From positions 1 through 64,000 of the forward strand of contig NZ_JAJDNQ010000147.1 in the NCBI RefSeq assembly GCF_022340605.1: 64,000 nucleotides of DNA. Reading direction: 5' to 3'. Of the stretch, positions 16,683-25,293 are shown in pieces (position 1 is the first letter of the stretch; every line of letters starts with the position of its first letter). The DNA comes from Thiohalocapsa sp. Lineage in GTDB: Bacteria > Pseudomonadota > Gammaproteobacteria > Chromatiales > Chromatiaceae. The notes below the pieces were generated by a model. That model had not been told where the DNA came from and made no database searches. It saw only the letters and a list, made by a program, of their open reading frames with translations. Position numbers and translations under genes: made by a program.

Positions 16683-18098
16683 ATGTCTGACATGCCCACA
16701 CAGGCAGTTATGCCCGATCCCTTCGCGAGCATCATGCTGGAGCTGGCGCTGTTGATGACGATGGTCATCGTCGCCCGCTGGGTCACCAGCCGCTTCCGGC
16801 AGCCGTCAGTACTGGGTGAACTGCTGATCGGCGTGGTGGTGGGAAATATCGGCTACTGGCTCGGGCTGCCGTTTTTCAAGTTCGTCATGATCTACGGGGC
16901 GGCCAGCCCGGTATTCGATCAGGTCTGGCAGACCGGCGTTTCAGTCACTCAGGCCGCGTCCGAGGTCTTCAGCCCGGAGGAACTGGCCCCGGGCGGCCAG
17001 GGGCACGAGGTGCTGCAGCTCCTGAGTGGCGGCCACGCGCTGGCAAACGTCAATACCGGCATCAGCCTGTGGCTCTTCTCCAGCCTGGGCATCATCCTGT
17101 TGCTATTCAACGTCGGGCTCAAGACCGGCATTCGCCAGGTGCGCGGGGTCGGCCGCGATGCCGCACAGGTGGCCGTAGTGGGCACGCTGGGGACGCTCGC
17201 GATCGCGCTTGTCGTAGCCTGGCTCCTGCCGCTCGACCTGTCCCCTGCCGGGCGCTTCTTTATCGCGGCGACCCTCGGCGCCACCAGCATCGGCGTTGTC
17301 ACCCGCATGCTGGAAGACATCGACAAGGCCACCACGCCCGAAGGGCGGCTCATCCTGGGAGCCTGCGTGCTCAACGACGTGATCGGCCTATTGCTGCTGG
17401 CGCTTGCCATCGAGCTGGTCGTCAAGGGCCACATGGACGTGCCGGCGGTAGCCTGGCTCCTGGTCTCCAGCGTCGCCTTTCTCGCCGCCATCGTGATCTT
17501 CGGGGACAGACTCGGTGGACCCCTCGCCCACCAGCTCAACCGCATCTCTCCGCCGGAGCTGCGCTTCCTGGCGCCGCTTGCCTTCGCCTTCTTGCTCGGG
17601 TGGCTGTGCAGTTCGCTGGGTCTGAGCGGCACCGTCGGCGGCTTCGCGGCTGGCCTCATCCTTTCCGACGAGGCTCTGCGCGATACCACCAAGCAGATGC
17701 TCGTGCCCCTGATCGCGGTCTTCACGCCCATCTTCTTCCTGCTGATCGGCATGCAGGTGAACCTGGCGGTGTTCCTTCAGTGGCAGACCATGCTGCTGAC
17801 CTTCGCGCTGCTGCTGGCGGCGGTGCTGGGCAAGCTCACGACCGCCTGGGTGGCGGGATCAGACGTGGACCGCGCCACGGTTGCGCTCGGCATGCTCCCG
17901 CGCGGCGAGGTGGCGCTCATCTTCGTCGGCGTCGGCCGCTCGCTCGACATCATCAACGACCAGCTCTTCGCCGCCCTGGTGGCCGTCATCATCCTGCTCG
18001 CGTTCGGCTCGGGTCTGGCGCTGAAGTGGGCCTTCTCGCCCCGGTCGCCCCGGGCCGAGGCCATGCTTGCGCGGTTGGGGCGCTGGCCGGCGTCATGA
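16683..18098 (+). CDS. CPA2-family cation:proton antiporter
   Basis: Inner-membrane Na+ or K+/H+ exchanger (PF00999-type), 471 residues with about 12-13 helices. Recognisable parts: GELLIGVVVGN in the first helices, ATLGATSIGVVTRML and CVLNDVIGLLLLA (the Asn-Asp pair expected in the ion site), and MLPRGEVALIFVGVG near the end. The ATG at 16683 has AGGA 8 bp upstream; an ATG at 16674 overlaps that site and is less likely. There is no C-terminal TrkA-N domain, unlike KefB/KefC. An insertion of about 40 residues after helix 2-3 (around residues 75-115) is unusual. Which cation is moved cannot be read from sequence. Confidence 0.9.
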   Translation: MSDMPTQAVMPDPFASIMLELALLMTMVIVARWVTSRFRQPSVLGELLIGVVVGNIGYWLGLPFFKFVMIYGAASPVFDQVWQTGVSVTQAASEVFSPEELAPGGQGHEVLQLLSGGHALANVNTGISLWLFSSLGIILLLFNVGLKTGIRQVRGVGRDAAQVAVVGTLGTLAIALVVAWLLPLDLSPAGRFFIAATLGATSIGVVTRMLEDIDKATTPEGRLILGACVLNDVIGLLLLALAIELVVKGHMDVPAVAWLLVSSVAFLAAIVIFGDRLGGPLAHQLNRISPPELRFLAPLAFAFLLGWLCSSLGLSGTVGGFAAGLILSDEALRDTTKQMLVPLIAVFTPIFFLLIGMQVNLAVFLQWQTMLLTFALLLAAVLGKLTTAWVAGSDVDRATVALGMLPRGEVALIFVGVGRSLDIINDQLFAALVAVIILLAFGSGLALKWAFSPRSPRAEAMLARLGRWPAS

Positions 18099-18300
18099 GT
18101 CGGGTTCGAGGTGGTGTACGGTTCACACACCGACACGCACTTCCGCCCGTGGCGCCCGGTCACGGGCTCGGGCTCTGACCGTTTGCCGGCGCACGCGTTG
18201 GTCGGAGGCCGCCGTGCGAGCGGGTGTGTATCGGGTTTACCGGCCTTGTCGGTCGACACGAAACGCTGGAGGCGGCCTCAGCGCGGCTAACGCTGCGCGG

Positions 18301-18385
18301 GCCGGCGAGACGCCGGCGCTCCCAGGTGCCGGCGAGACGCCGGCGCTCCCACAGGTGCCGGCGGGACGCCGGCGGTCCCGGGGGC
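18301..18385. repeat. Three tandem units of the 27-bp REP-like family
   Basis: Units start at 18301, 18328 and 18357. Each begins GCCGGC-GAGAC-GCCGGC or GCCGGC-GGGAC-GCCGGC followed by GCTCCCA or GGTCCCG; the first is exactly 27 bp and the next two 29. They sit between the convergent antiporter and RND genes and touch the RND stop codon. The hairpins could act as a bidirectional terminator. Confidence 0.88.
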
Positions 18386-21300
18386 TAGGCGCTGGGGGCG
18401 GGCTCGGCCTTGCTGCCGGTGAAGCGCTCGATCAGCCCGTGCACGCTCTCGTGCATGGAGAGCAATGAGGGGATCACCAGCAGCACCAGTACAGTGGCGA
18501 AGGCGAGACCGAAGGCGATGGACGTAGCCATCGGGATCAGGAACTGCGCTTGATAGGATTTCTCGAAGAGCAACGGGGTCAGACCCGCAATGGTCGTCAG
18601 CGAGGTCAGCAGCACGGCGCGCAGGCGCTGGCAGGACGCCTCCACCAGCGCCTCGCGCACGGGCATGCCGCCGGCGCGCAGGTGCTTGTAGAAGGTCACC
18701 AGAATAATGCTGTCGTTCACGACGATGCCGGAGAGGCCGAACATGCCGAACAGCGACAGGATGGTGAGATCGATGCCCATGACCCAGTGCCCGATGAGCG
18801 CGCCGGTGAGCCCGAAAGGGATGGCGGTCATGACCACGATGGGCCAGCCATAGGACGAGAAGACCCAGGCCAGAATGAGATAGATCAGAATCAGCCCCAG
18901 CCCCAAGCCCTTGCGCATGTCGGACAGGGTGTCGCGCTGGTCCGCGGAGCGCCCTTCAAATGAATAGTGGATGCCGTAGTCGCGCGCCAGCGCCGGCAGC
19001 GGCCCCTGCTCCAGCGCGGCGATGATGCGGTCGGTGTTGTTGACGCTGGTGTCCACGTCGGCGGTGACCTCCACCGCGAGTCGCCCTTCCGCATGGCGCA
19101 GCACCTCGAAGCCGCGCCGCGAGTGCCAGTCCGCCACCGCCGTCAGCGGCACCGACTCGCCATTGGGCGTGCGGATATTGAGCCGATACAGGCTCGCGAG
19201 GCTCGCGCGCTCATCCTCCGGCAGGCGCACGCGCACCTCCACCTCGTCGGCGCCATCCTGAAAGATCTGTACCAGTTGGCCGTCGAAGGCGGCGCGCAAC
19301 TGCTGCCCCAGGCTTTCCACCGTAAGCCCCAGCGCCTGACCGGCCGGCGTCAGCGAATAGATGAGCTGCTCGCGGCCGTAGGCCATGTCGTCTTCCACCT
19401 CGCGCACGCCGTCGATGCCGGACAGCGTCTGGGCGAGGTCCACGGCGGCGGCCTTGAGCACGGCGGAGTCATTGCCAGTGAGGCGCACGGTGAGGTCCCG
19501 CCCGGGCGGCCCCACGCGCCGCGAGGCGATGGTGAGGTTCTCCAGCCCCGCCGGCTGCCGAATGCGCTGGCGCCAGGCGCGGATGAACGCGGTGTTGCGC
19601 ACGTCGCGCAGGTCGCCGTCGATGAGCTCCAGGGTGAGGCCGCCGAGTTGGTCCGCCGCGGCCGGGTCATCGGCCTTGGAGCCGTGGTAGGCGATCATGG
19701 CATCGATGAGCTTGCCGCCGCTGCGCTTGTCGTCGAGGGCCGCTTCGGTCGCGTAGGCGGTCTGCTGGAGGTGCGCGAGGAAGCGGTCCACCACCTGTCG
19801 CGGGGTGCCGGCGACGAAGGTCACGTCCGCCTTGATGATCTGCGACTCGGGTGTCGGGAAGAAGGTGAAGCCGATGCGCCCGCCTGCCATGAGTCCGACG
19901 GCGCAGAAGAGCAGCGCAATGGCCACGGCGACGGTGGTGAAGCGGTGAGCGATGGCGAGGGTCGCAAAGGGGCGGTACAGCCGGTCGCGAAAGGCCTCGA
20001 AGCCCCGGTCGAGCCGCGCGCGGATGGACCCGGGCTTGATCTTGTGGGTGTGGAGGAAGGCGTTGCGCAGGTGCCCCGGCAGCACCAGGAAGCTCTCCAC
20101 CAGGGAGGCCAGGATCACGCAGATGATCACCACCGGGATGGCACCCAGGATATTACCGATGCGCCCGCCCACCAGCATCAGCGGCAGAAAGGCGGCGATG
20201 GTGGTGAGCGACGAGGCGACCACGGGCGCGAGCATGCGCCGCGCACCGCCCTCGGCGGCCAGCAGCGGGTCCTCGCCCATCTGGTAGTGGGCCATGGCGT
20301 CCTCGCCGACGACGATGGCGTCGTCGACGATGATGCCGAGTGCCATGATCAGCGCAAATAGCGTGATCATGTTGATGCTGCCGCCGGTGAGATACAGGAT
20401 GAACAGCGTCGCCGCGAAGGACACAGGAATGCCCCAGGCCACCCAGAAGGCCACCCGACCGGTGAGGAACAGGTACAGGATCAGCACCACCAGCACCAGG
20501 CCGCTCAGGCCGTTGCGCACCAGGAGCATGATGCGGTCGCGCACCAGCTCCCAGGAGGCGTCGTAGACGGTGACCTTGACGCCCGGCGGCAGGGTTGGGC
20601 GAGTGTCGTCGAGCCACTTCGCCAGCGTTTGCGCAGACTCGAGGGTGTCGCCGGTCTCGGCGCGGCGCACGATCATTTCCACCGCGGGCTTGCCTGCGAC
20701 GCCGACCTGGATGGTGTTGTCGCTCGGGGCGCGGTCGATGGTGGCGACGTCGCCGAGGTTGACGCGCAGCTCCTCGTCGGTCTTCACCGGCAGGTCGCGA
20801 AAGGCGAGCGGGTCGCGGCGCTTGTCGAGGCTGCGCAACTCCCGCGACCCTTCCGCACGGCCGACGGAGCCCGCCGGCAGATCGCGGCTGAACTCGCCCA
20901 CCCGGTTGCCGATATCGCGCAGGCCCAGCTCGAGCTGCTCCAGTTGCTCGGTGGGCACCTGGATGCTGATCTCCTCGTCCGGCAGGCCGTTGATGTCCAC
21001 CTTGTCGAGGCCGCGGTCCAGTAGCTCGGACTCGAAGCGGCGCGCCAGCTTGCGCAGCTCCGCCGGGTCGTCAAGGCCGGTGATGAGCAGCCGCGCCACC
21101 TGCTCGTAGCGCGTCAGGAGTGAAATCTCGGGCTTCTCGGCATCCAGCGGGAAGTTGCGGAACTCGTCCACGAAGCGGCGCACCTGGTCCAGCGCCAGCA
21201 GCGGGTCGGTGCCCTCCTTGAACTCCAGCGTGATGGCGGAGATGCCCTCGCTGGAGGTGCTGGTCAGCTTGTCCAGGTTGTCCACCGAGCGCAGGCGCTG

Positions 21301-21597
21301 CTCCAGGGGATCGGTGATGCCGTCCTCGATGTCCTCGGCGCTGGCGCCGGTCCAGACCACCCGCACCTGCACGACGTCCAGCTCGAAGTTCGGGAAGAAC
21401 TGCACGTTGAGCTTGTCGAGCGCGAAGGCGCCGGCCAGCAGCATGATGATCATGAGCAGGTTGGCCGCGACCTTGTGATGGGCGAACAGCCCGATCAGGT
21501 CGCCGCGATGCTGCATGGCAGGCTGCTGGCGGCTAGACGTGCGCGGGCCGCGCGGCGCGAGCGCATCGCCCGCGGGCGGTGTTGGGTGCTCGCTCAT
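18385..21597 (-). CDS. RND-family efflux transporter (AcrB-type)
   Basis: Inner-membrane, proton-driven efflux pump of 1070 residues with the 12-helix RND plan and two large periplasmic loops. The TM4 proton relay pair is Asp425-Asp426 in IIVDDAIVVGED; TM10 has GIVVNDSIILVTFY. The first 27 residues are a Pro/Arg-rich cytoplasmic tail. The ATG at 21597 overlaps the stop of the upstream membrane fusion gene by four bases (ATGA), which supports this start over a Met at 21516. Together with that gene it makes a pump; no outer-membrane factor is encoded nearby. Substrate is unknown, and the sequence looks closer to generic HAE-type pumps than to metal pumps. Confidence 0.94.
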   Translation of the reverse strand: MSEHPTPPAGDALAPRGPRTSSRQQPAMQHRGDLIGLFAHHKVAANLLMIIMLLAGAFALDKLNVQFFPNFELDVVQVRVVWTGASAEDIEDGITDPLEQRLRSVDNLDKLTSTSSEGISAITLEFKEGTDPLLALDQVRRFVDEFRNFPLDAEKPEISLLTRYEQVARLLITGLDDPAELRKLARRFESELLDRGLDKVDINGLPDEEISIQVPTEQLEQLELGLRDIGNRVGEFSRDLPAGSVGRAEGSRELRSLDKRRDPLAFRDLPVKTDEELRVNLGDVATIDRAPSDNTIQVGVAGKPAVEMIVRRAETGDTLESAQTLAKWLDDTRPTLPPGVKVTVYDASWELVRDRIMLLVRNGLSGLVLVVLILYLFLTGRVAFWVAWGIPVSFAATLFILYLTGGSINMITLFALIMALGIIVDDAIVVGEDAMAHYQMGEDPLLAAEGGARRMLAPVVASSLTTIAAFLPLMLVGGRIGNILGAIPVVIICVILASLVESFLVLPGHLRNAFLHTHKIKPGSIRARLDRGFEAFRDRLYRPFATLAIAHRFTTVAVAIALLFCAVGLMAGGRIGFTFFPTPESQIIKADVTFVAGTPRQVVDRFLAHLQQTAYATEAALDDKRSGGKLIDAMIAYHGSKADDPAAADQLGGLTLELIDGDLRDVRNTAFIRAWRQRIRQPAGLENLTIASRRVGPPGRDLTVRLTGNDSAVLKAAAVDLAQTLSGIDGVREVEDDMAYGREQLIYSLTPAGQALGLTVESLGQQLRAAFDGQLVQIFQDGADEVEVRVRLPEDERASLASLYRLNIRTPNGESVPLTAVADWHSRRGFEVLRHAEGRLAVEVTADVDTSVNNTDRIIAALEQGPLPALARDYGIHYSFEGRSADQRDTLSDMRKGLGLGLILIYLILAWVFSSYGWPIVVMTAIPFGLTGALIGHWVMGIDLTILSLFGMFGLSGIVVNDSIILVTFYKHLRAGGMPVREALVEASCQRLRAVLLTSLTTIAGLTPLLFEKSYQAQFLIPMATSIAFGLAFATVLVLLVIPSLLSMHESVHGLIERFTGSKAEPAPSA

Positions 21598-22925
21598 TGC
21601 AGCGTCTGCGCCTTGCCGGCGTCGGCGGGACGCGAATCGCCCCGCGCGGCGGGCGCATCTTCCGCTGCCGACGCCCCGGCGACCCGACTCTCGTCGAGGG
21701 TCTCCGCGCGCAGGCCGTCGATGGCGTTGGGCATGTGAGTGGTCACGATGAGATCGCCACGCCCGAGCAGCGGCGAGCGCACCAAGAGCCGCTCATCGCC
21801 ATCCGCACCGCCCTGGCGCTCGCCGAGCGTATCCACGTCGATCCCCACCATGCGGCCGTCCTGGAGCTTGTAGATGCGTCCACCGCCGTAGACGGCGCGG
21901 AAGGGCACGGCGACCACGCCGTCTCGGGCTGGCCGCTCCAGGCGCACCGTGAGCATCTGCCCGAGCCTGAGCGCGGACGGGTCGCCGCTCACCTCAAACA
22001 GCCCGTCGACGCCGCTCGGCCCCGCCTCGCCGGCGATGCGCTCCAGCGCCAGCTCCAGCGCCTGATCGCCCGGGTCGGCCGTCGCCGGCAGCCGGCCATG
22101 CTCGTGCAGCGCCGCCAGCAGCTCCGCCTGGTAGGGCGCGGGAATACGGGCCCGCACCTGCAAGCTGTCCAGCCCGAACATGCGCACCAGCACTTCGCCC
22201 TTGGCCACCTGGTCGCCCGCGGTGACCTCGACGCCGGTGACGATGCCGTCATAGGGGGCGCGGATGGTGGCACGCTCGTACTCGAGCTGGAGCTCCTGGA
22301 GCCGCGCCTGGTTGCTCGCGAGCCGTGCCTCGAGGGCACGCAGGCGGGTGGGATGGTCGGCCAGGCTCATCTCCCGATTGCTGACGACCAGGGCCTGCTG
22401 CACGGCGGCCTGTTCCGCATCATCCAACGCCTGCTCGGCGCCGACCTTTTCCGCCTTGAGCCGCCGCTGGCGCTCGACGGCATCGCGCGCCAGCTCGAGC
22501 AGGCGCTTCTCCTGCGCCAGGGCCAGGCGGTCGGTCTCGTAGCGGTTCTGCTCGCTGCCGATCTCGGCCTCCAGCTCGGCGATCTGCGCCTTCACCTGGT
22601 CGATGCGCGGCACGAAGTCGCGCGCGTCCAGGCGCACCAGCACGTCCCCCGCGCGCACGCGCTCGCCATCGCGCACCGCCACCTCGGTGACCCAGGCCGG
22701 CGCGGAAGCGGTGGCGCGCAGCAGATCAGGCGTCTCGACACGGCCGTACAGCCTGAGCTCCGGGGCCATACGCTCGGGCATCGTCCGCTCGACCTCCACC
22801 CGCCAGATGCGCTCCTGCACCTCCGGCGGCGGCTGCTCCGGTCTGGTGGACTTGAGCACCCGGAAAACGCCGACACCGAGCACGAGCACCACGATGGGGA
22901 GAAGAATCTTGATGGCTTTACGCAC
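21594..22925 (-). CDS. RND membrane fusion (adaptor) protein
   Basis: Periplasmic adaptor of the RND pump. It has an N-terminal anchor helix (AIKILLPIVVLVLGVGVF), a lipoyl half-motif, a long coiled-coil hairpin rich in Glu/Arg/Leu, the second lipoyl half (RATIRAPYDGIVTGVEV), then barrel and membrane-proximal domains. The C-terminal 30 residues are Ala/Asp-rich. The start is uncertain: a GTG at 22925 puts the anchor right at the N-terminus (443 residues), while a TTG at 23048 would add 41 non-conserved residues. Neither has a strong ribosome binding site. The gene is coupled to the pump through ATGA. Confidence 0.88.
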   Translation of the reverse strand: MRKAIKILLPIVVLVLGVGVFRVLKSTRPEQPPPEVQERIWRVEVERTMPERMAPELRLYGRVETPDLLRATASAPAWVTEVAVRDGERVRAGDVLVRLDARDFVPRIDQVKAQIAELEAEIGSEQNRYETDRLALAQEKRLLELARDAVERQRRLKAEKVGAEQALDDAEQAAVQQALVVSNREMSLADHPTRLRALEARLASNQARLQELQLEYERATIRAPYDGIVTGVEVTAGDQVAKGEVLVRMFGLDSLQVRARIPAPYQAELLAALHEHGRLPATADPGDQALELALERIAGEAGPSGVDGLFEVSGDPSALRLGQMLTVRLERPARDGVVAVPFRAVYGGGRIYKLQDGRMVGIDVDTLGERQGGADGDERLLVRSPLLGRGDLIVTTHMPNAIDGLRAETLDESRVAGASAAEDAPAARGDSRPADAGKAQTLQ

Positions 22926-23499
22926 GGTCCGGCTCTGCTGCTTGGTCGGGTGTGCCGCCACGCCCGGTGCGGAACGCTGTCGCGCCGCGCCGGGTGCAGG
23001 GCTGCTGGTCAACCGCTTAAGGATCAGGCCGCCGGCCGCCAAGAGCAACGCGGCATGTCAATTCGCATGACTTTGATCCGGCTTTTCCGCGGACCGGGGC
23101 TGCCCGCGGCCTCGCCCCCGCCATCCGCGTCGCCATCGACCGATCCGGGACTGGTGGCTGGACGACCGCCGGCGTACCTCGCGCAAAGTGTCCGCGACGA
23201 CAGAACACGCCAGAGCGCTCGTCGCAAGGCCCTATTTGTGTATATCTAACCCCCTGATGCAAAAATATTGCAGAGAGCATTTTTCGTGTTCGACTGACAG
23301 CGAATACGCAGCATTTCGCCGGCTCCATGGCCCTAAGCATATACATAACGTGTTCTACAACGAAGCATCCTCGTCATCTGCGCGCGGTAGAATACCCTTA
23401 CAGTTTTGAAAGACTCGTACCTATAGTTACGTGCACTATTTCCCTTAGGTCGCTCGGCGTTTTGGCGTCCTCACTCCGCTTTAGACGAGGTGTTCAAGC
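22926..23499. other. Intergenic region with an AT-rich leader before the RRM-like gene
   Basis: Divergent region between the RND operon and the RRM-like gene. From about 23225 to 23490 the GC content falls visibly below its surroundings, with runs such as AAAAATATT and TATATCTAA. Candidate -10 boxes for the plus strand are TAGAAT (about 23389-23394) and TATAGT (about 23421-23426), neither with a good -35. The end carries GAGGTG 8 bp before the ATG at 23500. A 73-codon frame at 23188-23409 lacks support. The layout fits a long 5' untranslated leader. Confidence 0.5.
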
Positions 23500-23985
23500 A
23501 TGTTCGGCAAGACGGGCTCGATTCTGCTTTCCATCGGCAATCTGCCGCCGCAAGTCTCCCGGAAAGCCCTGAAAGCCCATGTCCAGGGCGTCATCGACGG
23601 CCTCCATGACACCGGGTTTCGTCTGACGCCCGCCATCTGCAGTTGCAACATCCTGCGGCTCACGAACCCCGACACGGGCATCGTCACGCACCAGGGTCTG
23701 GTCTCGATCCAGCCGGCAAAGCTGGCGTTTCAGGTGATGGAAGTCTTGGAGCAGACCCCTCTGCGCGGACTCAACCTGCAGGTGAGCCGGTACCGCCACA
23801 GCAGCTTTCCCGTGAATTCGAGCATGCCGCTCACATCCATGAGCGACCTGCTCGGCGTCAGCGCAAATCGCGAGCGCGGACAGCTCGCGCCGCTCAAGCT
23901 AGACCTCGTCGCCGACACCGGCGTGCACAAGCCCGATGCCGCGCAGCCGTCGACAGCCAACCCCGACAGCGCCTTCGCTCACTGA
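23500..23985 (+). CDS. Small protein with a divergent RRM-like RNA-binding fold
   Basis: 161 residues; not a family I can name. Residues 7-98 follow the order of an RNA recognition motif: strand SILLSIGNLPP (RNP2-like, 7-17), helix (19-38), strand (45-55), strand IVTHQGLVSI (RNP1-like, 61-70), helix (72-85), strand LNLQVSRYRH (91-100). The aromatic residues that stack on RNA in classic RNP1 (GFAFV) are replaced by Leu, Val and Ile, so binding may differ or be lost. The C-terminal 60 residues are Ser/Pro/Asp-rich and likely disordered. It has a good ribosome binding site, an AT-rich leader and a terminator-like hairpin, so it looks like a single-gene unit. Fold is inference. Confidence 0.75.
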   Translation: MFGKTGSILLSIGNLPPQVSRKALKAHVQGVIDGLHDTGFRLTPAICSCNILRLTNPDTGIVTHQGLVSIQPAKLAFQVMEVLEQTPLRGLNLQVSRYRHSSFPVNSSMPLTSMSDLLGVSANRERGQLAPLKLDLVADTGVHKPDAAQPSTANPDSAFAH

Positions 23986-23989
23986 TTGC

Positions 23990-24006
23990 CCAAGCCCCGC
24001 GCTTGG
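23990..24006 (+). terminator. Terminator-like hairpin after the RRM-like gene
   Basis: CCAAGC (23990-23995), loop CCCGC, GCTTGG (24001-24006): a perfect 6-bp stem that starts 4 bp after the stop codon. No T-run follows, so intrinsic termination is uncertain. Confidence 0.4.
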
Positions 24007-24107
24007 CAGCCCCAGCTCCTGCCGCCGAGCCAAACCCGCCCCGCCGCGCCGCGCCCTGCGGGGTGCTCCGCCGCGTTCCCGAGCATCGCAACCCAAGAAC
24101 GTCAGGC

Positions 24108-24122
24108 GCTCGCTTCGCGAGC
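24108..24122 (-). terminator. Terminator-like hairpin after mrpG
   Basis: GCTCGC-TTC-GCGAGC (24108-24122) is a perfect 6-bp stem with a 3-nt loop, 8 bp past the mrpG stop on the minus strand. There is no T-run. It lies in the convergent gap with the RRM-like gene. Confidence 0.4.
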
Positions 24123-24130
24123 CGTCATGC

Positions 24131-24478
24131 TCACGCGGAGCGCTCGTTGCCCGTGCGGCTGGACGACGCGACCCGAGGCGGCGGCGCGATGGAGCGCACG
24201 CGCAAATGCAGGGCAGTTTTGGCAAGCAAATGGGCGCTCACCGGCGCGGTGATGAACAGGAACACCGTCACCAGCAGCTCGTGCAGGCTGATGCCCTCGC
24301 CTTCCATGCTGAAATGGATCACCGACGCCGTGAGCAGCGCGCCGACGCCGAGGGTCGTCGCCTTGGTGGGGCCATGCAGGCGGCTGTAGAAATCGCCAAG
24401 CCGCGCCAACCCCAGGGAGCCAATGAAGGTGAAGGCCGCGCCGATGACGATCAGCACCGAGATGGCGATTTCCTGCAT
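24131..24478 (-). CDS. mrpG: Na+/H+ antiporter subunit G
   Basis: Small membrane subunit of the Mrp (Mnh/Pha) multi-subunit antiporter, 115 residues, three helices. Diagnostic sequence: FIGSLGLARLGDFYSRLHGP and KATTLGVGALL. The last 25 residues are a Ser/Arg-rich cytoplasmic tail beyond the usual end. It is the last gene of the minus-strand operon, 7 bp after mrpF, and is followed by a hairpin. Confidence 0.94.
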   Translation of the reverse strand: MQEIAISVLIVIGAAFTFIGSLGLARLGDFYSRLHGPTKATTLGVGALLTASVIHFSMEGEGISLHELLVTVFLFITAPVSAHLLAKTALHLRVRSIAPPPRVASSSRTGNERSA

Positions 24479-24485
24479 GTTGCAC

Positions 24486-24755
24486 CTATTCGATGATGTC
24501 GCCGCGCAGCAGGTACTTGCACAGCGCGGCCGTGCCGACGAAGCCCATCATGGCGATCAGCAGCGCCGCCTCGAAGTACAGCCCACTGCCGAGCCAGATG
24601 CCCACCAACACCAGCAACGCGATGGTGTTCACGTACAGGGTGTCCAGCGCCAGGATGCGATCCGGATGGTCCGGACCGACCAGCAGCCGCCACAGGCTCA
24701 ACAGCATGGCGGCGCAGACGAGGGTCAAGGCGATGATGAGGGCGATGCTCAGCAT
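24486..24755 (-). CDS. mrpF: Na+/H+ antiporter subunit F
   Basis: 89-residue, three-helix subunit of the Mrp antiporter. Marks: RLLVGPDHPDRILALDTLYVN and ALLIAMMGFVGTAALCKYLLRGDIIE, both typical of MrpF/PhaF. Its start lies inside the 3' end of mrpE (7-bp overlap), so translation is coupled. In the complex it lies among the small subunits joined to MrpA and MrpD. Confidence 0.95.
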   Translation of the reverse strand: MLSIALIIALTLVCAAMLLSLWRLLVGPDHPDRILALDTLYVNTIALLVLVGIWLGSGLYFEAALLIAMMGFVGTAALCKYLLRGDIIE

Positions 24756-25291
24756 GGTGGCTCGAACGTGTCCGGCTTGAAGATGTCGGGTTCGACGATG
24801 TCTGGCTCGAAGATGTCTTTAAGGGGCCGCTCGTAGCGGGTCTTGATCTCCCGCGCCAGCGCGTCGGGGTCCGTCACCCGCAGTCCGTGCACCAGCAGGG
24901 TGCGGCGGTCCGGGCTCAGCCAGGCGGACACGGTGCCCGGGGTCAGGGAGACGGTGTTGGCCAGGATGCTGAGGGCCAGCTCGGTGCGCAACTCCAGCTG
25001 CACCGGCACGAAGGCCGGCCGGGCAAAGCGACGCCCCCCAAGGATCAGCAGGGCGACGGTGAGGTTCGCCACCAGGATGTCCCAGAGCACCTTCACCAGA
25101 AAGAACACGAGCCACCAGGGCCGTGCAATACGCACCCGATCCGGCCAGAAGCGGCGCGTGAACAGCGGAATGGCCCAGCCCAGGCACAGGCCCAGCAACG
25201 CCTGGCCGCTGGTGAAGCTATTCACGAGCAACAGCCAGACCAGGGCCAAGGCCAGCGTCAGCAGCGGATGCGGCAACAGGCGGCCCAGCAT
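24749..25291 (-). CDS. mrpE: Na+/H+ antiporter subunit E with a repeated acidic tail
   Basis: 180-residue subunit of the Mrp antiporter with two or three N-terminal helices and a cytoplasmic domain including TVSLTPGTVSAWLSPDRRTL, the MrpE signature. The ATG at 25291 is 2 bp after the mrpD stop; longer frames upstream run into mrpD. The last 20 residues repeat a four-to-five residue pattern (FEPDIVEPDIFKPDTFEPP). This tail lies just before the mrpF start and seems extra to the family. Position in the operon (D-E-F) is standard. Confidence 0.94.
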   Translation of the reverse strand: MLGRLLPHPLLTLALALVWLLLVNSFTSGQALLGLCLGWAIPLFTRRFWPDRVRIARPWWLVFFLVKVLWDILVANLTVALLILGGRRFARPAFVPVQLELRTELALSILANTVSLTPGTVSAWLSPDRRTLLVHGLRVTDPDALAREIKTRYERPLKDIFEPDIVEPDIFKPDTFEPPC

Positions 25292-25293
25292 GT

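Noticed and set aside
23188-23409. 73-codon frame in the AT-rich leader
   Set aside because: No ribosome binding site and no recognisable features; low GC naturally changes stop density here.
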